DNA from: Glandiceps talaboti
Taxonomy: Eukaryota > Hemichordata > Enteropneusta > Spengelidae
Reading direction: 5' to 3'
NCBI RefSeq assembly: GCF_964340395.1
Contig: NC_135549.1
Coordinates: forward strand, 12,704,842-12,766,841
Length of the DNA: 62,000 nucleotides
Shown: positions 25,601 through 37,600 of the stretch, in pieces
Position numbering within the stretch: the first letter of the stretch is position 1
Layout: each line of letters opens with the position of its first letter
The notes under the pieces: generated by a model
Seen by the model: the letters and a program-made list of their open reading frames with translations, nothing else
Told to the model about the DNA's origin: nothing
Databases searched by the model: none
Program-made: the position numbers and the translations under genes

Positions 25601-28580
25601 CTTCACTTTCATTCATTCTTAGCTTGTCACACTGACAGTTCTCACACCAAGGCAACTGTGATAGCTTTAGCATGTCACAGTTCTCACTTGGCTTATCCAC
25701 AATGAGGCAACTGAGATATCATCAGAGCACAACATGATCATGTCTACATATGTCATCAGTATATAGTGGTGTATTGATGATACACATTCCATTCTATAAA
25801 TTCTCAATCTAAATCTTATACCACACCATACCTCTCACATTATGCCAGCGTAACTCAACACTCGCTCAAATATTTGGATAAAGAATGCCCCCATTAGTTT
25901 CTCAGCTGTGTTTTGAAAGCTCTATAGGCAGATTAATGTTAGAGTAACCCATTCTATTCTAAGTTTACAGTAAATATTTGAGTACCATATACTACATACA
26001 TGTACAATATCACTTAATTCTAAAGACAAATGTTAACAATTCTTTTCACTTTGTACTCAGAATGTTGTCCCTGCCTACAGAAAGTAGTCATCTATCTATG
26101 AAATAAATGAGTTATTACCTTTTCTGTCTTTGAAGGCAGTTCTATTTCATAGTCATGCTAATAATTTCATGCTGTGTTACAATTTAAGAGCCTCCAAATA
26201 TCTAACCTGGGACTATAACTCATCTATTTTTTTCAAAGACTCTCAAGGTTGGAAGGATTGATTCTGTCAATTTTTATGTGGTTGGTCTTTGTCCATCTTT
26301 ATTATGAGACATGGTGAACTATATCTCATACATTCATCAATATGGTGTAATTATAATTTTGTATGATGCCCTGGTTTATTTGTGATGTAGCTACACATGT
26401 GGTTGTCTTTCTGGTTCCAAGATGCATTGCATCAAACAACTGTCACTTATGTTGTTACAATTAGGCTTGTGTTATCTTTATTACATTTAAAATAACATTT
26501 TCATTCTGGAATGATAGAAATACATGTTGACCTCTTAAATTGCAAGTGATTTTATAGAACAAAGCCTAAACTCCATTAATGACAAAAGAATTTTACAGAG
26601 AAACCCAGGGTATGGTCAAGTGACAAGCCCCCCCCCCCCCCCCCCCCCCTCACACACACCCTAAATAGCAAGTGCAAACCCCACTGGGTGTACAGAATAC
26701 ATGACAACCATTTCCCCCCCCCCACCACCACACACACACACCCTGAGTAGCATGTGCAAACCCCACTGCGTGTACAGAATACACAATGTTCCATGGGAAG
26801 ACACCAGATGTAGGTTGGAACTGCAATACCTCTAATATAGTAATAAGGATAAAGTTATACAGAAAGTTATTTAATGACTTCTTGTACACTAAATATATAG
26901 ACACTTCTTTTCTTACACAGAACTGAGTGTTGATTTATCACACACATAATAAAACTTGGCAATGTCAACTAGTTGAATAATTTGATCTGTCACTAAACCC
27001 TACTTACTATTCAGACATATTGGGTGGTAGTTCCATATGGAACCTTCTTTTGTTACACAGAACTGAGTGTTGATTTATCACACATAATAAAACTTGGCAA
27101 TGTCAGCAAGTTCAATAATTTGATCTCTCACTAAACCCTACTTACATGTATTATTCAGACAGGCTGGTACCACTGTGCTCTATGTATCAATATTTCCAAA
27201 TAATCATATAGTTGATTGACAAACTAAACTTGAATATTTCCAACTTTAACTAAGGTGTAACACTTAAAATTCTCACACAAATGGTAACCATCCAAGGGCT
27301 GAATAAATGTCAATAGCAAAGTAAAAGATGTTGCTATCTAATATCACACTGCAGGTATTTTCTCTCACATCTTTGATACCCTTACTATATTTTTTTTTAC
27401 CAGGTTTCAGACTTTTGACCAAAGTTGTTATGAATACATTTATATGTACTAAAGTGATCCTAAATTGTCCACAGAAATATACAACCATACGTAACACATA
27501 CATAAACACACAAACATAAAAAAATTATAAGACTATCTCTCCAGTGTTGCTTACCATGGTCAGGAACATCACTGGACACAGTAGTAATGTACCGGTGTAT
27601 GCATACCTTTTCCTAATACCCCATTTACACTAAAGGGCAGCTTGTATAACTATAAGCTTATGTAGTGGCAGTGTACTGAAGACAGCTCCTGTAAGCTTCC
27701 ACTGTATAAGAAGGGGACAATAGTTGCAACCACCCTAAGGTCACATACTTTCAACATAATTCTCACTGTTCCACTGTTTACATAGTAATCTGCCCAATTG
27801 TACAAATATAGGTCAAACTTGTGCCTTTCCACCTATAGAGGGCGCTATACACTGACTAGTAAAACTGCAATAATCTGATAATGGTAGGTGTATGAACAGA
27901 AATGGGGGTATGTGAACTTGGATGTACAGACACACTGTGAAGGATGCAGATAACTGATGACATCCTGTAGCAATATTGGTACTAACAAACTACTAAAACT
28001 AGGAACATCGGTCTGAACACTGGGAACACATAGAAAACACTGCAATACAGAGGAGAACAAATTTTCCCTGAAAAAATCCATCAGATGCAATATTCTTAAT
28101 CTTGGATATATATGGAGCAACTAAATCTTTTCGAATGTAATAATATAGAAAGTCACTCACCTTGTAATCTTTGTAATTCCTGAGTAAAATTTTGAGTGCC
28201 TTCTTGCGTTACGTCTAGTTCATTATCTGTTTTTGAGAAAAGAAGAAGTGATATTATAATTTGTAACATTTGACTTAGTTTAAACAATCTTGAAAAAGTG
28301 CCTCTCAAAGTGTTTAAGAACATCAATCTACTCACACACAAACCTAATAGTCAGAGTTGGGATGAGTTGGACAAATTCTTATACAGAACTATAAAAATCT
28401 TAAGTGAACACACTGCAAGAAACAATTCATTTTGATCACACAAACATTGATTATAAATGTTGATTTTTTTCCCCTACAAACATGGCTGCCATTTAGTCAT
28501 TATATTCTGAAACATAGTGACATGGCCCCTATAGTATGTCTGAAATCAGCCATTGCATGTCAGAGATACAGCTTTGTACT

Positions 28581-28612
<32 letters not shown>

Positions 28613-31600
28613 GCCTGACTGCTGGACGAAACACATTGTAATAGCCCTCAAAGGGGTCTACAATTACAATAAAACCAATCCTATAGAAAGTAACTACAAT
28701 TTTACCATGTTCTTATATTTCATAAATCATTAACCATTAACTGTCCACGTACCTGTTGTTGTCATTGTGAGGGGTTCTTCTGGTGTCTCAGCTAAGGCAT
28801 CTAAAGAATAGAAAAAGTAAGCAAGAAAAAATGTCTCGTTAGTGCGTGAATCTATGTCCATTCAGAAAATCATGACCTCCTAAGATGGGCTGTTTGTTAG
28901 ACTGATATGAGTCTAATGTCCACTAAGGAAGTCAAGAACTTATAAGAAGGGACGTTTGCTGGATTGACACTAGTTTAGTGTCCAGTCAGGAAACCAAGAA
29001 CTCCTGAGAGGGGATGTTTACTGAATTAATACAAATTTTATTTCCACCAAGGAAATTAAGAATGCCTAAAGAAGGGATGTTTGCTGGATTGATACATATC
29101 TAAATGTCCACTCACCTGTTTTATTTTCTCCAATATGATTATGCAGATTGCCTAGTTGATCAGGAAGTTTTGTAAGTAACATGCTGTCCTGAGGCCTGTG
29201 TCCATCATTATTAACAATCATCTCATCTGTGTTAGACAGTTGTGCTAGGGATACAATCAAAGGATGAATCATAGCAGATGGTGAGAAATCATACTGAAAG
29301 GATCCCAAGGCTTCCATACACAGACACCCTCAACCCCCCCCCCCTACACACAAACTATGTCTGCAAGAAAAGTCATAACAGTCTATATTAACACACATAC
29401 ATTTACGCTGTCTTCTCTTTTCTGTCTGAATCTATTTTTGAAATCAACAATCCACGTCTAAAATACAGTATCCATAAATACTGTTCGTTTCATCTCATCT
29501 GTCAAAATTTACACCCATGGTATATTATTTATACATTTCTCTGTAAAATTAGATTTTCTAGTTCCCTGTTGTCTTATCAGAGTGTATGAAGAGATTGCCT
29601 TGATAAGTTAGTCGGGGGCGGACACGGACTAAATAAATTGACTTCTTTGTCTATGCATATGTGTCTATACAGTTTTTAAAGGATTTTAGTATGAGTAGCT
29701 GTCTTGTGACCCTTACTAACTTTCTCTTCATATCATTTCATATTATTTACCAGCTTACCCTTGCTCTATCACCTGGAGTCTAAAGTCCTCACAGGAACAA
29801 AATTTGTGTCATATGCCAGTTATTACCAAGTACTCACCATACTTCTTAAAGTTTTATGACAAATACTAAACAAGTTTGATAACATGCACTGCCTCATATA
29901 ATTTGTCCATGTCATTTGACTAATAATTCTAAATGAAATGTTATTTTTGGACAAAGAGTATTCTTTTTCTTCATTTTTTAGTACTAATTGTATAATTTGA
30001 TTTGATACCAACCTTGTAAGGACCTGACAATTTCTTCTTTCCTGTCATTTTGTTTCTTGGCTTCATTAAGTCGAGCTGTAAGGTCAAAAGTACAACAATG
30101 TTAAGTTTTAGATATGGAAGTGTCAAGGTGAGTACTATATACAATATTTACATTAAAATAGCACCAATAGTGTTAGAACACAACTGGATATGCTTTTTTA
30201 GAGTAATTTATTTTCATTTAACAATGAGTAAAGTTTCCAGACTTTGACTAAAATGACATTTCTACATTACACATGATAACACTGATCACATCATCTTTCA
30301 TTGATTAATTTATCATCTAGCCACCCTTAGGAACATCACTACCAACTATCGATCCAATATGCTGAGAATATTTTGAATAAGATATTTGATCAAAAAAATA
30401 ACATTTATTTGGGATGAATTTGCATTCCAAGGATCATATCAACTTGGTATTACATATTTGACCGCTATATATCCCTCAAAAATATCGCCATCAAATTTGA
30501 GACCAGTGTACTAAGAAGTACTAACTTACCAGTTAAATCAACAATGGCTTGTTCCACTTTTTCATCAATTGTTTTCTCTGATTTATCAAGTTGTGCTGAA
30601 AAACAGAAAGAGCAAACGTATATTTCAGGTTGAATTTTTTCAAGTCATTCAATATATATCTATGACATCATTCAAGTGATATGACTGACATATTTTGAAA
30701 AGTTTTTACATTTGTCTGAACTTTCAAATAGCGTGTAAAGAGGAACAGTAAAGCCAGTAACAAAAGCATTTTTTGACAAACTACTATTTCACATTGTAGA
30801 GTGATTGTTTACTTGGTTTAAACTTCCTCAATAAAACCTGAATCTCAACATTCTACATTATGTGTGACTTCCTTTGCAATGGGGCAAATTTTACAATACC
30901 AGAACTTTGTGTAGTAAACTTTGCAATGGGGCAAGTTTTACAATAATTTGTATATTAGGCTTTTGCAATGGAGTAAATTTTACAATACTTTGTGTAACGG
31001 GGTACATTTTACAATACTTTGTGTAATGGGGTACATTTTACAATACTTTGTGTAATGGGGTACATTTTACAATACTTTGTGTAATGGGGTACATTTTACA
31101 ATACTTTGTGTAATGGGGTACATTTTACAATACTTTGTGTAATGGGGTACATTTTACAATACTTTGTGTAATGGGGTACATTTTACAATACTTTGTGTAA
31201 TGGGGTACATTTTACAATACTTTGTGTAATGGGGTACATTTTACAATACTTTGTGTAATGGGGTACATTTTACAATACTTTGTGTAATGGGGTACATTTT
31301 ACAATACTTTGTGTAATGGGGTACATTTTACAATACTTTGTGTAATGGGGTACATTTTACAATACTATGTGTAATGATGCAAATCTTACAATACTTTGGG
31401 TAATGACGTAACTTTTGCAATATTTTGTAAATCTGACTTACTTTGTAATGAAGTAACTTTTGCAATACTTTGTATGGCTTCAAGTCTAGCTTGGTCCAGT
31501 TGTACTTGTAAACGATCAATTTTCTCTTGCATTTCCTCTATCAGTTCTTCTGATTTTTTGAGTTTGTCTGCAACAAAACAGGAGATACACAAAAATCATT

Positions 31601-34600
31601 CTTTATATCATTTCAGCTGCACTATTGTTCATGTGACTAATAACTTCAACTGGTCCTTTGATACTTCATGGGGAAATACTTGACTGTTAATTTAAGAGTT
31701 AGCTGGTAGTGTATGTTTCATTTCTGCTAGACAGCTGTATTGTACAATCGTAGCATATATGATCCTATATGCTATTACAAATAACTCCCCCAATATCGGT
31801 TTTTGTGAATAAGGATCTGGTGATAATCAGCAAGAGGTGAGGAGAGCAGACTAACATCAAGTTCCAAAGGTGGTCATTGAGTGTAGGATCCTGTATGCTT
31901 ACCTCTGTATTGCATAATAAGTGGGTCATCAGGTATATGGTCATTGAGTATAGGATCCTCTTTGCTGGAAGACTCTGGAGAATCAACAGTTTCACTACGA
32001 CTACCACTGGTATTTCCATCTTCTACTATTTCCACTGTAAAATGACAAACAATAACAGAATTCATCATTCAAGTATCTTGAATAAGCCTTCAGTTTACTG
32101 TTATACTTGAATTATGCATTTGATTATGGTAGCCACCAAACAGTTATGTTATTCAGACAAATATCACTTTCAATTAACTAAGTAACATAACTTATTTATA
32201 TAAAATAATTTGACATAAAGGTAAGATAAGATGAATGGAATGAGTACTTACTTGTGACATCTTCCTGTCCATCACCATCAGTTTTGTCAATTATATTGCC
32301 ACTATCACCCTGACCCTGAGATGAATCAGAACTCTTGTCCTTCACCGGTGATTCTGACATTTGCTGTTGATTCTGCAAGGATTCTATTCGACCTGTATAT
32401 GGTATAGATGTAAGACTCATGAAATGAAGGTACTGAGTACATCTACAGCCAATTTCTAGGACTCTACGATCACAGTACCACTTCTTATATGTGAAGTTTC
32501 ACATCAGGACCTTTGCAAATATCCACAAGTACAGGCTACATTAAGACTACGACTGCAAGATACTCACATCAAATGTTTGCAATGCACTATGAGTGTAAGC
32601 AGCAACTACTGTAAACTATTCTTTACTGTTTCTAGGCTGATAGGACTACAACTTGATAACCACTCCTTATACTTTACCTTTCATAGCATCTAATTGTTGT
32701 TTGGCAAAATCTCTGTCTGCCTTCAATGATTCTATCTGGGCAGACAGTGATGTCCTCTCCTTCTCCGAAATTTCTAAACTGGTCTCAATTTCCCTTTTCT
32801 GTGCTTCAAGGCTTTCTATTTCTTCTTGATGAGTGTTTTCCTTCTCTGTCTCTTTAGCAGTTAGTTCACTAAGCTCAGTCACTATATCATTATGTTTTGT
32901 ACAAAGTGCATTCAATTCTTTTTGTGTGTCATCGTGAGATTCTTTTGTGTGCGCTAATTCATCTTCTGTATTGCTAAATAACCTCTGAGGAATTGAAAGA
33001 GAGAAAGGTAGATGTTGTTATGGACTCATCAGCTATACCACAAGTTGATGTGTATGTATAAAGTAAATCTTTTTTCCATAAATTGATGTGTATGTATCAT
33101 ATCACAAATATGGATATCAAGATTACTAAGACACCAAGCGAACATTTTATGAATATATAAAGATATTGACCATTTCATATCTGTGTGCTATAACCTTCAA
33201 ATTATTTTCCAGCATGTCTGTCAGTCATTTTGAATGAAATCAACATATCAACAAAACATTTCCATCAAAAACACTGCGTTCTAAAAACTAACAATTTCAA
33301 AGCAAAATGACATACAAAGTGTCTGAGCCATCCTTTCTTTCATATATGATGAGAATGTACCATATCAAAGTACGAGGGCAATTGACAATCCACAATTTGA
33401 CCAACCTCTAAATCAGAAAGTTTTCTAACGGCTTCTAGTTTTTCTTGCAAGACCCGTCTTAGTGATTCCTTGGCAGTTGTTTCGTATTTGTGTTTATCAT
33501 CCTGTAGGGCTACCAGTTCTTTTCGTATACTTTCTTCTGGTTGTGCCTGGTACAAAGAGAGTAAGAAAAAGAAATACAATGTATAACAAATACTGAACTA
33601 CTATAGATACATACTATATTATATTACAACTCCAAACTAGCAATGTATACATCATACTGCATTGTAGAAATGTCACAATCCACAGTGAACAACAACTCCA
33701 AACTAGCAATGTATACATCATACTGCATTGTGGAAATACCACAATGCACAGTGGACAACAACTCCAAACTAGCAATGTATACATCATACTGCATTGTAGA
33801 AATGCCACAATGCACAGTGGACAACTCCAAACTAGCAATGTATACAACATACTGCATAGTAGAAATGTCACAATGCACAGTGAACAACAACTCCAAACTA
33901 GCAATGTATACATCATACTGCATTGTGGAAATGCCACAATGCACAGTGAACAACAACTCCAAACTTGCAATGTTACATCCTACTGCATTGTAGAAATGCC
34001 ACAATGCACAGTGGACAACAACTCCAAACTAGCAATGTGTACATCATACTGCATTGTAGAAATGCCACAATGCACAGTGGACAACAACTCCAAACTAACA
34101 ATGTATACATCATACTGCATTGTAGAAATGCCACAATGCACAGTGGACAACAACGCCAAACTGGCAATGTATACAACATACTGCATTGTAGAAATGTCAC
34201 AATGCACAGTGGACAACAACTCCAAACTAGCAATGTATACATCATACTGCATTGTAGAAATGTCACGTATGCACAGTGAACAACAACTTCACACTAGCAA
34301 TGTATACATCATACTACATTGTAGAAATGCCACAATGCACAGTGAACAACTCCAAACTAGCAATGTATACATCATACTGCATTGTGGAAATGCCACAATG
34401 CACAGTGGACAACAACTCCAAAACTAGCAACGTGTGCATCATACTGCATTGTAGAAATGTCACAATGCACAGTGGACAACAACTCCAAACTAGCAATGTA
34501 TACATCATACTGCATTGTAGAAATGCCACAATGCACAATGGACAACAACTCCAAACTAGCAATGTATACATCATACTCCAAACTTGATTTGATTACTTGT

Positions 34601-37600
34601 AACTTACCTTTGAAAGAGACTGAAGTTGTGATTCAAGTATCTCTAGCCTAGATAGTAACCTATCTTCATCTATAAGGGCTTGCCAGCTATTTTCTGAAGC
34701 TTCCTGAGTATTAGCTACTATCCTCTGTAATGCTGCTAGTTTTTGTTCCAACATTTGTTCCCTATGAAGTGCTTCCTGTCATACCAAAACAATAGCCAGC
34801 ATTAAAGTACAATAACATTTCTAATTAATGTTGGTCATTTCACAGTGGGTGTACAGAATAAGGGTGACACTATTTTTTAAAAAGGTTTCTCAACTGTGGG
34901 TCGGTCAGACGGTCAATTACAAAAAAGAAAAAAAAATCATCTTCATGTTTCTCTGCATCTCCTTTTCCTCCCCTTTTTCTTATTTTTATTGGATTCCTAG
35001 TAACAAGTCCTTTCCCAGCTTTTTCAGACACTTGCTTATTCTTGCCAGAGAGGGCACTGTTCCACACAATATTAATGGCAGGCACAATAAAAATATCTTT
35101 TTATTTTGATGCCGGAGCTGAAAATTTGAGTCAGTCGAGTAATGAGAAACAGAAAAGAAAATAGTTTCACTCTAATACATACAACTAAAAGAACAATGGT
35201 TTACAAAGTTTGGATTTTAGTAAATGCTGAGAGTGTTTTTTAGTAATATCTACAATTTACAAGGTTTCAAATCAAAATCATGGTACAAGGTACAGAAATC
35301 TATGCCAGTTTTAATGTATTTCTCTCCTTCTGTTACAGGGAATAAACTTATGCAAAACACTGGGAGTAACAGCATCATCCAGTTTGCTATATCTGGAAAA
35401 CTTATCCTTATCATCTAATACTGGGCTGCGTAACTCTTGTGGTTTGATATGTATGCATACAAAATCAGACTATATTAGTGGATACACATTCAAGGTCAAG
35501 GTCAAAGGTCAAACAATTGGATTCTGAAAGCTCTAAAGTAAAATGGTTAAATACATATTTACAGAAGTATGTGACACATTATAAGGAAGTTGGACCTTCT
35601 TTTGAAGGGGATAAGTCAATATTCAAACGTCATGCTGTAGGGCTATTCACTTGTATGTTTCCTCTTTTCTTTTGTGGGTAAAATAAATTATGTATAGTAA
35701 GGAATACAAGATAAGATGTACTCACCTGTAAATAATGGTGCAATTGGTAGAGATCCTGAGATTGCATGTTGCTACTACTACCACATGGTAACAATGTGTT
35801 CATTGGACTGTTGACAACAAAACAAAATTGGGGTATGAGATCACCACAGTGTACACACATACAGTATATACAATTCATAGAACAGAACTTTGATTCTTTC
35901 TCAGTATCAGGTTCCAAATAGACATATGAGTAACACATACTGAAATGACAGAAATCTAAATACTATAAGTGTGTTTAAATAACAGAAGTATGCATACATC
36001 AATCTATACGCAACCAGTATACAAATAACATGATAAATGACACACCTCAGATACGGAGCAAAACCTGCCATTTTCTATCAGCTACATTTGGTGACATGAA
36101 CAACGATATAGGATTGCTTTTGTGACAGAATGACCACAGTTAACAAGACTAAAATGGTTGAAAGGAAACAAACCCTTCCTGTTGTGAAACACAACTCTAT
36201 AAACGTCCTTCCTGCCTATAAATCACAAAATATTATCTACAACGTACAGTACATGCTTATCTCCCACTTTCAACCTAGATCTTTAATGAAATATGAATAT
36301 ATACATGTAGCTAAATCAATGATAAATACTTGGATGAACTTTACATTGAATGACTCATAGATTTCCATGGTAACCATTCTAGGAATAATGCTCACCTCTT
36401 GGCTTCTCTGCCATCTGGAGTATACAGTGTCAGTGTAGCTATAATACAACCATGGGTTACTGTAAAATAAGAGAAATGTCTAAATCTCAATGTCAACTAA
36501 ACTCTACAACTATATATGTTACTGAACAATGGTATGCATTCTACGCTATGACTCATACTTGATTCAGTACACAGTATAACTACTATTATATTTAGTTTGG
36601 TGTTGAACCATCCTAGGGGCAGGAAGGGGTTTGGGTACTCAAATAAATCTTAGACAGGGGTATGTTGCCGACGTTCCAAACATCTACCCATTTCTATTAT
36701 ATAAAGGATGTTTTTTTTGTTGTTTTTTTGGAGAAAAAGGGATCCATGACCAAGTTGCAAATAAACACTGCAGACCATTGAATACAGATATTCTAGCCAC
36801 TGGGGGCGCTATATGGGTCATAACCCAGGAACATGACCAAGTAGAAGCTTGGCAGATATTGCTAGATGCTCAGTGGTTAGGATTTTTAAAGGCGATTTTA
36901 CCTACCACTCAAGAATGAGAAAATGCTTCATTCTAAGGGGGGGGGGGGGGGGGGTTGTTTGTACACAACTAAGGACAAAGTGAAAGTGAATCCGAATTGA
37001 AAATTTGCAAAAGATGTACAATGAAAATATATCAAATCAATCACTATACAATAATACTACCGATAATACTATACATTGTTCATACACAAAGCAGTGTGAA
37101 TACATAATAGTCCTGATAATTCCTTCAATTCGGTAAAATTACAGGAATGCACTGATTACATAAACAAACAGAGTGTATTTCAGATATTTTTTACTAGTAA
37201 TAATGTTAACCTCAAACAAGTGATTTTCATGTCATGTTGGGTAATTCATGATACTAATGATTGTTAGTACACCACCTGACTTTAAACTGCATTGCCAAAC
37301 AACCTTAATTCAAATTAGACCCTATCAAACCTTACATCATGGGGAGATATAAATGACACGAATAAAACTTGGAGTCATCTATAAACCGTGAAAAGGGCAA
37401 GCCATTAGAAATCTGGTAAATCCTCACACAACATGGTGTGTTAGATTGTGTTATATTGCTAGCAGAATTACTAGGTTTCTAGGTTTCTAAGCAGGTGTCC
37501 AACATTGAGTTCACATGGAATTAGTGTGTGTGGTGAACTCCAGGCACCAACATGTCATTATACAATAATACATCTTGTATAATATATGGCGCATGGTCTA

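Larger units (their letters stand above)
19114..28160 (-). other. slmap: 9-kb SLMAP intron
   Basis: Between exons 28161-28226 and 19048-19113. It holds a CA microsatellite, a duplicated TTTACAAACTCTATATTTGC pair (22971-23017), a 48-bp minisatellite, an 82-bp and a 140-bp tandem duplication, a C-run, and a likely dead coil exon (25586-25648). I found no other phase-1 exon with both splice sites, but small ones could be missed. Confidence 0.7.

Noticed and set aside
27550-27610. Candidate minus-strand exon ending ...[14 protein letters not shown]
   Set aside because: The frame and donor are suggestive, but no acceptor in the required phase 1 exists upstream.
33614-34651. Up to 227-codon repetitive frames on both strands
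   Set aside because: Produced by the 66-bp minisatellite, which lies between two proven SLMAP exons and has no start, splice or family support.
36631-36918. 95-codon plus-strand frame in an SLMAP intron
   Set aside because: No recognisable domain, contains a homopolymer stretch, and ends beside a G-run; likely chance or a decayed repeat.
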